From DASPSM01 sp036008465 (GTDB lineage: Bacteria > Planctomycetota > Planctomycetia > Planctomycetales > Planctomycetaceae): a DNA stretch of 64,000 bases. The position numbers were made by a program, and so were the translations under genes. Below the pieces are notes generated by a model. It was not told where the DNA came from. It made no database searches and saw nothing but the letters and a program-made list of their open reading frames with translations. Positions 43,783 through 52,588 of this stretch are shown here, piece after piece (the stretch's first letter is position 1; every line of letters starts with the position of its first letter). The stretch covers positions 16,009-80,008 of the forward strand of contig DASYNP010000053.1 in NCBI GenBank assembly GCA_036008465.1, read 5' to 3'.

Positions 43783-44847
43783 ATGACGACACTCGACGTC
43801 TACAAGGACTGGCTCGGCATTCCCGAGGGGGAGCGTCCTCCGAACCATTACGAGCTGTTGCGGCTCGTGAAGTTCCAGGACGACGTCGAGAAGATCAAGG
43901 GCAATTACAAGAAACTCAACGCCCACGTCAAGAAGTACCAATCTGGACAACACTCCGTCCGCTCGCAGGGACTCTTGAACGAGCTGGCCAAAGCCATGCT
44001 CTGCCTCACCGATCCTGCGGCCAAGCGCGAGTATGACGAGAGCCTGGGCCGCGTCTTTCGGGATGAAGGAGGGACCGCCGGTCCCCGCTCCCTCGCCAGA
44101 ATTCTCGAAGAGCGCGGCGTCATCACGCAGCCTCAGGCCAAAGAGGCCGAGAAGTTCGCCGATGCCCGCGGACTGACGCTGCGCGACGCAGTCGTCCAGA
44201 TGAAACTGACCGACGCGGCAACGGCCGCTCAAGCCTTGGCGGAAGAACTCGGGCGCTCGTATCTCGATCTGGCTGACGTCATTCCGGACGACGCGGTGCT
44301 CGACAAGGTGCCGCGCAGCACGGTCAAGCGGCACTCGATACTTCCCTTGTTCATCGATGACGATACGTTGCTGGTGGCCTGCGTCAACGAACCGGACCAG
44401 GAGCTCGAAGATGAGATTCGCCTGCGATTTGAGTTGCCGATTCGCCCCGTAATTGCGACTCCCCTGGCGATCAACCAGGGGATCGCCAAGTACTACGCAC
44501 CCGGTCTGCGCGACGAATCGGCGGCCGAGGAGGCGATCAAGGGCAAGGCACGCAAGGCAGCCGCGAAAAGCCGGGCGAAAAAGGCCCACCAGCGATACAA
44601 GGACCTCTCTCCAGAAGAACAATACGAGCGCAATCAGCTCGGATACATCATCATGTGTTGGGGGACTGTGGCCTCGGTCCTGGTCGATCAATTTGTCCTC
44701 AAAGGGAGGTTGATTCCCTGGGGCTCGGGCACCTCGGTGTTCAATGAGTTTCCCTTCGACTTCGTCCTACCTGGTGGCCAGTTCCTCTTGAGCTTTTTTG
44801 TGCCTCCCATCGTGATCTGGTGGGTCTTCAAGGTCTACTGGAAGTAA
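43783..44847 (+). CDS. membrane protein with degenerate J-like domain and MshEN (GspE N-terminal) domain
   Basis: About 354 residues in three parts. Residues 6-85 resemble a J domain (W-L-G-I-P, H-Y-E-L-L, I-K-G-N-Y-K-K-L, and a terminal D-P-A-A-K-R-E-Y-D), but the HPD tripeptide is missing. Residues about 100-240 are an MshEN/GspE-II N-terminal domain (L-A-R-I-L-E-E-R-G-V-I-T, Y-L-D-L, and the P-L-F-I-D-D-D-T-L-L-V-A segment). A basic linker follows and then two membrane segments (about 287-305 and 332-350). It is 66 bases downstream of the Hsp70 gene and probably acts with it. The ATG at 43783 is preferred over a GTG at 43768. Confidence 0.82.
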   Translation: MTTLDVYKDWLGIPEGERPPNHYELLRLVKFQDDVEKIKGNYKKLNAHVKKYQSGQHSVRSQGLLNELAKAMLCLTDPAAKREYDESLGRVFRDEGGTAGPRSLARILEERGVITQPQAKEAEKFADARGLTLRDAVVQMKLTDAATAAQALAEELGRSYLDLADVIPDDAVLDKVPRSTVKRHSILPLFIDDDTLLVACVNEPDQELEDEIRLRFELPIRPVIATPLAINQGIAKYYAPGLRDESAAEEAIKGKARKAAAKSRAKKAHQRYKDLSPEEQYERNQLGYIIMCWGTVASVLVDQFVLKGRLIPWGSGTSVFNEFPFDFVLPGGQFLLSFFVPPIVIWWVFKVYWK

Positions 44848-45016
44848 AACTTTCCCAGATTGACCCGTCGCACGCGTTCAGCCTCTAACCGGCGCACCCC
44901 CGCAGTCCCGACCGAATTTGCCCAGGCGGAACGGCGCACCGTTCGACGCGTGAGGAGCTCAGGCCGAGACGCAACAAGTCGCAACCGCCACAATCCTTAC
45001 AACCGATACCGATAGA

Positions 45017-46831
45017 GTGTCTTTACGTGTCGCGGGCGACTCTGCGAAAGGACTCGCAGCGGTGGAATACGGATCGTTCCTCGTCAACCGCAGCTCGGCG
45101 CTGCGAGCGATCCTCTGCTCCGCACTCACGCTGAGCGCGGCGGCACTGTTCGCTGAAGATGAGCCGATTCTGGGACCACCGCCCGCTCCAGCCGCGGCTC
45201 CGGCAACTCCTCCCCAAGTTGTTCCTCCCACGCTTCCGCCGCCGGCCGATCGCCCGCAGCTAATCGGCCCGCCGGTGTCGGCCCCCAAGTTTCCGCGGCC
45301 TGCGACCACGATTCCGCTTGTGCCAGTGCCGCAAGCTCCGGGCAAAACGGCAACCTCGCCGCCGGCGATGACGGCGCCGACAGTGACCGACCCAGCGATG
45401 CCTGCGCCGACGATGGTCGACCCTGCAATGCCCGGCGAGACTCTGCTCAATCCGGACGGCACACCATTTTCGGGCTCGCTGACCCCCGTTCCCGAGGGGG
45501 CCGGACCTCCGTCGAACCCGGGGCCTCCCCGTTTGCGGACGTCGGAGGAGAAAGAAAACGGCAAGGAGATCGGAAAAGATCCCAAACCGATCGACGCAGG
45601 TACAAAGGCCATTCCCGCGTCGCTCGTTTTCCGCACGCGCGACATCGTGCGCCCCGACTTGCTGCGCGGAAAGAACTATCGCCTGGCCGACTACACACCC
45701 CTCGTCGACTTCAATTTCCGCTTCGAGATCGAGACTCCTTGGGGCACGATTCCCGCGCATGGGATGGCCATGCTCGACTTGCGGCTGCGTGAACTGTGCT
45801 CGCTCGAATACGGCTCGCGAATCGCCGAAAAGAATCCAATGTTCAGCGAGGGCTTCGCCCAGGCGATCTGTCACACGCCGCAGGGGGCCTACATCTTCGC
45901 GACCGATCCGATCGGCTCGGTCCGTCGCACCGGGCAAGCGCTCAAACGGATGGCTCTCTACAAGAAAAGCCCCGGCGGTTGCAAAGCTAACTGCGAACCG
46001 CGACGCCGGCTCGCCTGCCTGATCGGCTGCGACCCCGAGACGCGGAACGAACCGCTGGAGTGCCTTCTCGACGACATGTCGATCAACGCGTCCGGGGGCT
46101 GGCTCACCGTGGAGGTTGGCCTCAACTTCGGCCTGCCGGGATTGGGTTTTCTGCCGGCCAACACCGAATTCAAAAAAATGATGGAGCATCGCTCCACGCT
46201 CGAAATCCAGCTCGACCTCGACACCGCACTGACCGAGTTGGGCGTGCCCGAGGCGAGCCGCACGCGATTCTTCGCTTCGCAAAGCTACACCACGACACAG
46301 CGAATGGCCTTCGTTTATTATCTCCGCAAACTGATCGGCATCGAAAACCTGGCCTGCCTGGTTGACGGAGCGGCCGACACGCGCAATGAGTCGGAAGCCC
46401 TCGCGTCGATCCGCGAGCTGCAACTGATCGTCGACCTGCGCCGTACACGAGAATTGGCGCGGGTGACCTTTATCGGCGTGCCGGTGCTCACGCTCGACGA
46501 TGGCACGCAGATCATTGTGACGGTCGCCGACTACCTCGTTGAGACGCCGCGGACCGCACAAATGATCGCCACGTATCGCAAGACTTTTGCCGAGGTCCCG
46601 ACAAAACTTGCGACACTCGGCCGCGTCTCGCTTGGCGCCCAGAAGCAATTCACGACGGCCGGCATCGAAGTGATCCGCCACAAGCTCGGCCAGGCCGACT
46701 CGCCTGCCGCCGGGAAGGAGGCTACGCGAACGGCGTCGGCGATGCCCGGTGCCCCCGCGCCCCCTTCCACCCCACCGGCGGCTTCACCGTCGGCTAGGTC
46801 GAGTTCCGCTTCGCCGGCGGCTCGCTCTTAG
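45017..46831 (+). CDS. secreted proline-rich protein of unknown function
   Basis: A 604-residue exported protein. After a signal region (about residues 25-46) comes a long Pro/Ala/Thr-rich stretch up to about residue 190, then a soluble domain (about 200-560) with D-F-N-F-R-F-E-I-E-T-P-W-G-T and a cluster of cysteines (C-K-A-N-C ... C-L-I-G-C). The C-terminal tail is again Pro/Ala/Ser-rich. I recognise no domain. The start is uncertain: GTG at 45017 or GTG at 45062. The last 38 bases overlap the convergent small membrane-protein gene. Confidence 0.75.
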   Translation: MSLRVAGDSAKGLAAVEYGSFLVNRSSALRAILCSALTLSAAALFAEDEPILGPPPAPAAAPATPPQVVPPTLPPPADRPQLIGPPVSAPKFPRPATTIPLVPVPQAPGKTATSPPAMTAPTVTDPAMPAPTMVDPAMPGETLLNPDGTPFSGSLTPVPEGAGPPSNPGPPRLRTSEEKENGKEIGKDPKPIDAGTKAIPASLVFRTRDIVRPDLLRGKNYRLADYTPLVDFNFRFEIETPWGTIPAHGMAMLDLRLRELCSLEYGSRIAEKNPMFSEGFAQAICHTPQGAYIFATDPIGSVRRTGQALKRMALYKKSPGGCKANCEPRRRLACLIGCDPETRNEPLECLLDDMSINASGGWLTVEVGLNFGLPGLGFLPANTEFKKMMEHRSTLEIQLDLDTALTELGVPEASRTRFFASQSYTTTQRMAFVYYLRKLIGIENLACLVDGAADTRNESEALASIRELQLIVDLRRTRELARVTFIGVPVLTLDDGTQIIVTVADYLVETPRTAQMIATYRKTFAEVPTKLATLGRVSLGAQKQFTTAGIEVIRHKLGQADSPAAGKEATRTASAMPGAPAPPSTPPAASPSARSSSASPAARS

Positions 46832-47036
46832 TGAAATCGCGGCCAAGTCGAGGCTGCACCGGTTGGTCCTGGCGGCGCTCGATCGCGGGTTTCCGTGGTT
46901 TAGATCGCTCCGCCTGCGCCCGGGCCCGCATGGTCCAGAGCTCGAGCACAAAAAACACGAGGAACACGACCGCGAGCGGGATCACCAGGCGGGTCAGAAA
47001 ACCATTCCACAGCCTTCGCCACACGTCGCGCTTCAT
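46794..47036 (-). CDS. small single-pass membrane protein
   Basis: An 80-residue protein with one hydrophobic segment at about 15-35 and a basic, Pro/Arg-rich cytoplasmic tail. It overlaps the 3' end of the convergent secreted-protein gene by 38 bases. Its start lies in TAAAATGATGGCATGAAG, closely like the TAGAATGACGGCATGAG modules near 62.8-63.6 kb. Function unknown. Confidence 0.65.
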   Translation of the reverse strand: MKRDVWRRLWNGFLTRLVIPLAVVFLVFFVLELWTMRARAQAERSKPRKPAIERRQDQPVQPRLGRDFTKSEPPAKRNST

Positions 47037-47202
47037 GCCATCATTTTACGGCCGGACCGGCCTTCGTTGAAAGACGACTCACCAAATTCGGACCCCGCGT
47101 TCGGTTGGAATCCCCCTGGTCTCCTGAGAAAATGGCCGGATTGGCCCTGATTTCTCTTGGATTCGCCGCGCCGTCGCGCACGGCCTGATCAGCGGAGTCC
47201 CG

Positions 47203-48213
47203 ATGTCTCTGCCACCACAATCGTCTCCGGATGAGCGCGCACTCTCGCGCCGGCGTTGGCTTGCCGCGAGCGCGGGTCTGGCGGCAGTCACAACAATGGA
47301 CCGCGCGGTCGGCGCGACCGACCCACGACGAAACGCCACTCGCCCCACCCTTGTCGGAGCGCGATTTCGCTACTGCCTCAACACGGCCACCATTCGCGGA
47401 CAAAAGCTCTCGCTCCCGGAGCAGATCGACGTCGCCGCCGATGCCGGTTACGAAGCGATCGAGCCCTGGGTGGGGGACCTCAAGGAGCATGCCGAAAAAG
47501 GACGGTCGCTCGAGGGTCTGGCGAAGCAGCTTCGCGAGCGGGGGCTGGCCGTCCCCAGCACGATCGCGTTCTTTCCGTGGATCGTGGAAGACGCGTCACA
47601 GCGCGCGCGGGGACTCGAACAAGCTAAGCGTGAGATGGATTTGGCTTTGCGAATCGGCGCCACTCGAATCGCCGCTCCGCCGGCGGGCGCTCGTGACAAC
47701 GATCGCATCAGCTTGCAAGCGGCAGCCGAGCGATACCGCGCGCTGCTCGACGTCGGCGTTTCGATGGGCATCGTTCCGCAATTGGAGTTGTGGGGATTTT
47801 CCAAAGTGTTTTCTCGGCTGGGCGAAGCCGTGCTGATTGCGATGGAAAGCGGCCATCCGCAAGCTTGTCTGTTGCTGGACATCTTTCACCTGTATAAGGG
47901 CGGCTCGGATTTTCGCGAGCTGCGCTTCGTGAGCGGACGCGTGATGCACGTGGTGCACATGAACGACTATCCCGCCCTTCCTCCACGAGCACAGATCAAC
48001 GACGCGGCGCGTGTCTTCCCCGGCGACGGAGTCGCGCCGCTGTCGCTCGTGCTCCGCACGCTCCACGAAGGCAGCTTCGATGGTTTTTTGTCGCTGGAAG
48101 TGTTCAACCGCGATTATTGGCGTCAGGATGCCCATCTGGTCGCGCGCATAGGCATTCAAAAAATGCGCGCCGCGGTGCAGTCAGCACTAGCCGGGGGCCC
48201 TCGCAATTCTTGA
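47203..48213 (+). CDS. sugar phosphate isomerase/epimerase-type TIM barrel protein, Tat-exported
   Basis: A 336-residue AP-endonuclease-2-type TIM barrel. The N-terminus S-R-R-R-W-L-A-A-S-A-G-L-A (from residue 15) is a Tat signal. The barrel shows C-L-N-T-A-T-I, A-A-D-A-G-Y-E-A-I-E-P-W, R-I-A-A-P-P-A-G-A, an E-L-W-G-F strand, L-L-L-D-I-F-H-L, and M-H-V-V-H-M-N-D-Y; metal ligands E, D, H and E of the family fit these strands. Secreted isomerase/epimerase-like proteins are typical of planctomycetes. The substrate is unknown. Confidence 0.88.
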   Translation: MSLPPQSSPDERALSRRRWLAASAGLAAVTTMDRAVGATDPRRNATRPTLVGARFRYCLNTATIRGQKLSLPEQIDVAADAGYEAIEPWVGDLKEHAEKGRSLEGLAKQLRERGLAVPSTIAFFPWIVEDASQRARGLEQAKREMDLALRIGATRIAAPPAGARDNDRISLQAAAERYRALLDVGVSMGIVPQLELWGFSKVFSRLGEAVLIAMESGHPQACLLLDIFHLYKGGSDFRELRFVSGRVMHVVHMNDYPALPPRAQINDAARVFPGDGVAPLSLVLRTLHEGSFDGFLSLEVFNRDYWRQDAHLVARIGIQKMRAAVQSALAGGPRNS

Positions 48214-48599
48214 CGACGTTTGGCGGCATCATTAGCCTATTGGTGCGACCAACCCGCAATCGCGAGAACGGAGGAATGGGATTTGCGGCTTCCACGCCGC
48301 ATCCCACGCAAGCGCGATGAATGCAGGTTGGGCGCTCAAAAGAGAACCGGTTGAAGAGCCGACAGGACGTTTTCGACACCGGAAGCTTGCCTGCCGTTCG
48401 GCGTCCGTCAGCGGGTCGTCAAACCTGCTTTCAAAAACTCCGGTTGATCGTGTTCCAAGTGCGCACCTGCGGTGCTAGGCGCGATCGGGTTGGTTGCGGT
48501 TTGCCCCTGCGGCCGCGAGGCGTGCGGATGGTTCGCAACGTATCCGGGCAACCCTGAAATCCGGCAAGTCCGTTTCCTCGTGAATCTCGGCGGTTGACC
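48214..48599. other. intergenic region ahead of the MMPL gene
   Basis: About 385 bases with no supportable gene, lying between two genes on the same strand. No clear promoter or terminator hairpin was found in it. Confidence 0.55.
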
Positions 48600-51152
48600 A
48601 TGTTCGAACGTCTGGGCCAATTCGTCTCGCGCCAATGGCTGCCCCTGTTGGTCGGCTGGATCTTGGCGCTCGTGGTGCTGTGGGTCATCGCGCCCCCCTT
48701 GAAGAGCGTCATCGAAGACGGCGACTTCAAGTTCCTGCCAAAAGATATGCCCAGCGTTCAGGCGGAGAAGCTGTTCAGGAACGCTTTCGAAAATGATCTG
48801 CTCAAGAGCAGCATCGTCATCGTCGCCCATCGCGACAATGCGCCCGACGGGCTTACGGACGAGGACAAGGCCTACATCGACGAAAAACTGGTGCCGCGCC
48901 TCGCCCAGCTTGCCGGCCTACCTGAATCGGGTAAATCCGCCGACGGGCCGGCTGATGCCGCCAAAGCGAAGGCCGCCGGTCCGGTCGAGGCCAGCCACTC
49001 TGCAGGCTCAGGCAGCGAAGAGTCGATCGTCGCCGACATCCGCACTTTCTCCGACAAGGATCTCGGCCCGCTCCTGATCAGCGAAGATCAGAAAGCGACG
49101 CTGGTGATCATGGAGCTGACCACCGAGTTCACGCAGCGCAAAAACGATCCGCTGATCAACAAGATCGAAGAGGCAGTCGGAGGGCCGGGCAAGCCCGGCG
49201 AGCTGCAGCTCGACAAAGGTTTTCCGCGCGGGCTCGAGCTGTCGCTGAGTGGAGAAGCGACGGTTGGCCGCGACATGCGGCGCGCCGCGCAAAAGAGTGC
49301 CGATGCCACTCAGTTCGCGACCGTCTGCCTGGTGATCGTGCTGCTCTTCGCCATTTATCGAGCGCCGATCCTGGCGGTGATCCCGCTCATCACTGTCTTC
49401 GTCTCGGTCGAAATCGCCCTCAAACTCCTCTGCATCCTGGCCAGATACCACTATGTCACGCTGTTTGGCGGGATCGAGGTCTACGTGACGGTCGTCTTGT
49501 ATGGCGCGGGAATCGACTACTGCATGTTCTTGATGGCCCGCTACAAGGAAGAACTCGACAACGGCGCGACATTCGCCGAGGCCATCGCCACATCGGTGAA
49601 CAAGGTCGGCCACGCGCTGGCGGCAAGCGCCGGCACCGTGATGCTGGGCATCGGCATGATGATCTTCTGCCGCTTTGGAAAATTCCAAGACGCGGGCATC
49701 GCGATGTCATCCAGCTTGATCTTCGTGCTGGCTGCCTCGCTCACGATGACTCCCGCCTTGCTGATGCTGGTCGGACGTTGGGCGTTCTGGCCTCGCGTGC
49801 AGACCGAGCGCCTCTCGACGGTGCAGGGCTGGGTCTCTCCGACGAGCATGGTCTCGCGACTGCTCGATCGGGACTGGTTCGGCAACATGTGGGGCAAGAT
49901 CGGTGACGCGCTCCTCAAGCGGCCGGGAACCATCTTCCTCGTGGCCGTGCTGTTCATGACCCCCTTCGCCGTGATCGCCGTGATGTACCAGGACAAGCTC
50001 AGCTACGGGTTGCTCACCGAGCTTCCGAAGAACGACCCGTGCGTCGTGGGAGCTGCCGCCGTGCAGGCGCATTTTCCGCCCGGCATCACCGGGCCAGTGA
50101 CGATCCTCGTGGCTAACCGCGACGCCGACTTCCGCACCGATGCGGAAGAGAACGACAAAAAGCCGGGCTGGCAGCAAATCCAGACGTTCTCCGATTCGCT
50201 GATGGAGAAGAAAAAGGACCTGGGCATCGACGACGTCCGGTCGGTGGCCTATCCCCTCGGCATGGCGGAGCGCGTCCAGCCCGACCGGCTTCGACGGCGG
50301 GCGATGATCAAGCGGGCCCAGTCGCGCTACGTCAGCGACAAGGGCGGGTACGCGGGTCAGGTCACGCGCGTCGACGTCGTGCTGGCGTACGACCCATTCT
50401 CGCCAGAGAGCATGTCGGGCTTTGACCGCTTGCGAGCGGCGTTGGTTCCTGGCAGCAAAAGCGGCGAGCACCTACCCCTGCTGCCGCCCCAGCTTGATAC
50501 CGACGCGACCAAATTGGACTACCTCGGCGGCACACCGAGCATCCGCGACCTAAAGACTGTCACCAACGGGGACCAGTGGCGGATCGACATCCTGGTTCCC
50601 CTCGTCGTGTTTTTGGTGCTCGTCGTTTTATTGCGAAAGATCGCCACGTCGGCCTACCTGATCGTGACCGTGTTTTTCAGTTACCTCGTGACACTGGGCA
50701 TCACGTTTACAGTCTTCTACCTGTTCGATCGTCACGGGTTCACCGGCCTCGACTGGAAGGTGCCGATGTTCCTGTTCACGATTCTGGTGGCCGTGGGCGA
50801 GGACTACAACATTCTGCTGATGGCGCGGATCGAAGAAGAACAAGAGCAGCACGGAGCCGTCGACGGCATCGTCGTCGGCCTGCACAAAACGGGCGGTATC
50901 ATCTCCAGTTGCGGGATCATCATGGCGGGCACGTTCAGCTCGCTGATGTTCGGCTCACTCTGGGGGCTCGCCCAGCTCGGCTTCGCCCTGGCCTTCGGCG
51001 TACTGCTGGACACATTCGTCGTGCGGCCAATCCTCGTGCCGGCCTATCTGATTCTGCTGCACCAAGGATTCTTCGGCAGTCTCGGTCGGTTCCTCGGCGC
51101 CAAAACGACGATCGTCACAGACCTGCCTCAGGCTGTCGGCGCGAAGCACTAG
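48600..51152 (+). CDS. MMPL family RND-type transporter
   Basis: About 850 residues with two halves of the RND/MMPL type. Each has one N-terminal membrane segment, a soluble periplasmic domain (about 40-230 and 480-650) and five further membrane segments. The D-Y and E-D-Y residues in the membrane segments (G-I-D-Y-C-M-F near 305 and E-D-Y-N-I-L-L near 740) match the proton-relay positions of the family. Planctomycete MMPL proteins often sit near hopanoid or lipid genes, but no such gene is beside this one. The ATG at 48600 is preferred over a TTG at 48594. Confidence 0.92.
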   Translation: MFERLGQFVSRQWLPLLVGWILALVVLWVIAPPLKSVIEDGDFKFLPKDMPSVQAEKLFRNAFENDLLKSSIVIVAHRDNAPDGLTDEDKAYIDEKLVPRLAQLAGLPESGKSADGPADAAKAKAAGPVEASHSAGSGSEESIVADIRTFSDKDLGPLLISEDQKATLVIMELTTEFTQRKNDPLINKIEEAVGGPGKPGELQLDKGFPRGLELSLSGEATVGRDMRRAAQKSADATQFATVCLVIVLLFAIYRAPILAVIPLITVFVSVEIALKLLCILARYHYVTLFGGIEVYVTVVLYGAGIDYCMFLMARYKEELDNGATFAEAIATSVNKVGHALAASAGTVMLGIGMMIFCRFGKFQDAGIAMSSSLIFVLAASLTMTPALLMLVGRWAFWPRVQTERLSTVQGWVSPTSMVSRLLDRDWFGNMWGKIGDALLKRPGTIFLVAVLFMTPFAVIAVMYQDKLSYGLLTELPKNDPCVVGAAAVQAHFPPGITGPVTILVANRDADFRTDAEENDKKPGWQQIQTFSDSLMEKKKDLGIDDVRSVAYPLGMAERVQPDRLRRRAMIKRAQSRYVSDKGGYAGQVTRVDVVLAYDPFSPESMSGFDRLRAALVPGSKSGEHLPLLPPQLDTDATKLDYLGGTPSIRDLKTVTNGDQWRIDILVPLVVFLVLVVLLRKIATSAYLIVTVFFSYLVTLGITFTVFYLFDRHGFTGLDWKVPMFLFTILVAVGEDYNILLMARIEEEQEQHGAVDGIVVGLHKTGGIISSCGIIMAGTFSSLMFGSLWGLAQLGFALAFGVLLDTFVVRPILVPAYLILLHQGFFGSLGRFLGAKTTIVTDLPQAVGAKH

Positions 51153-51163
51153 CGTCTCATGCC

Positions 51164-51979
51164 TTAGCGCGCTGGGGGCAAGACAAGTTCCGGCAAAGAC
51201 GACGAACGCGAATCCGGCTTTGGCGGATTATCCGCACCGCGAAACGTGAACACCACCGAAAACTTCGCCCGGTCCGTATGGTTTCGGCTTGCCGCGTGAA
51301 ACGTGCGTGCGTGGAAAAAGAGCACGTCGCCCGGCTCCAGCTCGGCCCAGACTGCCTTCTCGATCAAGGCCTGATTTTCCGGCAGCTCGGGGCGTAGAAA
51401 GAGGTCTTGGTCAAACCGCGCGCCGTCCAGATGCAGGCGGTGCGATCCGGGAATCAGCCGCAGGCAACCGTTCTTGGTCGTCTCCGATGTGAGGGCCAGC
51501 CACACGCTGACCAACTCGGGCCGCTCGAAGGACCAGTAGCGAATATCCTGGTGCCACCCGGTGTCGCTCGAGTGCCGCGGCTCTTTGGTCATGATGCAGT
51601 TGTGATGGGCCAAAGGCATCACCACGGCGGGGCCCAGCAGCTGGCGCAGCCGGTGGACGAGCGCCGGGGCCGACGCCCATTCCACGAAGCAAAAATCTCG
51701 GGAGAGCGCCTGCTTGAGGCGGCGGACCGTGTGGCCTCCGGCAGCATCCAGTGACTGGGGCGCGCCGGGATAATGCAGATCGGCCTCATACTCGACGGGC
51801 GGGATTTCGCGGCGCAGCCCGTCGTGGGTGACTTCGAGCATTCGCGCGCATAATGCCTCGCTCGCCAGCCGCCTCGCGATCAAGTACCCATCGCGCTCAA
51901 ACTGGGCGACCTCTTCCGGCGCGAACGCATCGGTTGCCGATCGGGTCGATTCTTCGCGATTGAGCTCGGTGGCTGCCAT
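51164..51979 (-). CDS. phytanoyl-CoA dioxygenase family protein
   Basis: A 271-residue Fe(II)/2-oxoglutarate oxygenase of the PhyH family. Iron ligands are H143-x-D145 (G-W-H-Q-D) and His228 (F-H-A-A-S), with the H-H-N strand near 125 and the P-G-S-H-R motif at 177-181 also typical. Such enzymes hydroxylate small molecules or lipids; the substrate is unknown. It is convergent with the MMPL transporter (12 bases apart), and genes of this type often accompany planctomycete secondary metabolism. Confidence 0.92.
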   Translation of the reverse strand: MAATELNREESTRSATDAFAPEEVAQFERDGYLIARRLASEALCARMLEVTHDGLRREIPPVEYEADLHYPGAPQSLDAAGGHTVRRLKQALSRDFCFVEWASAPALVHRLRQLLGPAVVMPLAHHNCIMTKEPRHSSDTGWHQDIRYWSFERPELVSVWLALTSETTKNGCLRLIPGSHRLHLDGARFDQDLFLRPELPENQALIEKAVWAELEPGDVLFFHARTFHAASRNHTDRAKFSVVFTFRGADNPPKPDSRSSSLPELVLPPAR

Positions 51980-52324
51980 CGGAATCCGTCAATAAAACGC
52001 CCGCTTCGTCCACCAGATTGCGGTTTGCGTCTGTGTATCGTCGTTGACCAAATGCCGATGTGCAAGGTCGGAGAATTCGCCGCTTTCCAATTGGTCCCCC
52101 GCTTGTGCGCGAGACTTTTCGGCCTGCGTAGGCGGTGCAGCCGCCGTCCCGTCTTCGACTTTTCCGCCGAAGGTGAGCGCGCCGCCCACCGCACTTTTTT
52201 TCGCCGGTTTATCCCGGAATGACGCAAAACGCTTGGAGCAAGTTCGCGTAAATCGCGCAGGATTGAATGCCGCGGGCGAACGGATCCGCGAGATGCCTCT
52301 CTCACGACGAAAGGGGGACCTGCC
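51980..52324. other. intergenic region between PhyH-type and small ORF
   Basis: About 345 bases with no supportable gene between divergent transcripts. Frames here lack consistent third-position bias. Confidence 0.5.
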
Positions 52325-52531
52325 GTGCCGAACTATCCTTTGATTCGCTCCTTCCGCGCCGAAGAGCTTGCCGGAAACTACGAGCCGATGCACTGCGACT
52401 ACCCGGTGGCGCTGATGACCCGCCGCACCTTCGCCCTCTCGGCCGACCGCATCGTGCAGTCGCGGGCCAACGCGCCTACGTCGCTCGACGGCGGTCAGTC
52501 GTTCCGCTGGGCGAACCGTCCGCCCTGCTGA
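52325..52531 (+). CDS. small hypothetical protein
   Basis: A 68-residue frame starting at GTG behind GGGGGAC. About four fifths of its codons end in G or C, like the neighbouring real genes, and it has no low-complexity content, which argues for coding. No family is recognised. It lies alone between convergent and divergent genes, so it may be missed or incidental. Confidence 0.4.
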   Translation: MPNYPLIRSFRAEELAGNYEPMHCDYPVALMTRRTFALSADRIVQSRANAPTSLDGGQSFRWANRPPC

Positions 52532-52588
52532 ACGCGGTTCCATCATCTCGGGCGCGTGGGCTATTCGGCAGTCGCGCTTGGGGGACGA

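Noticed and set aside
42874..44691. 605-residue minus-strand frame across the Hsp70 and J-like genes
   Set aside because: Antisense to the clearly coding pair and crosses their junction.
45260..46681. 473-residue minus-strand frame
   Set aside because: Antisense shadow of the secreted proline-rich protein; Arg/Gly/His-rich composition is typical of such shadows.
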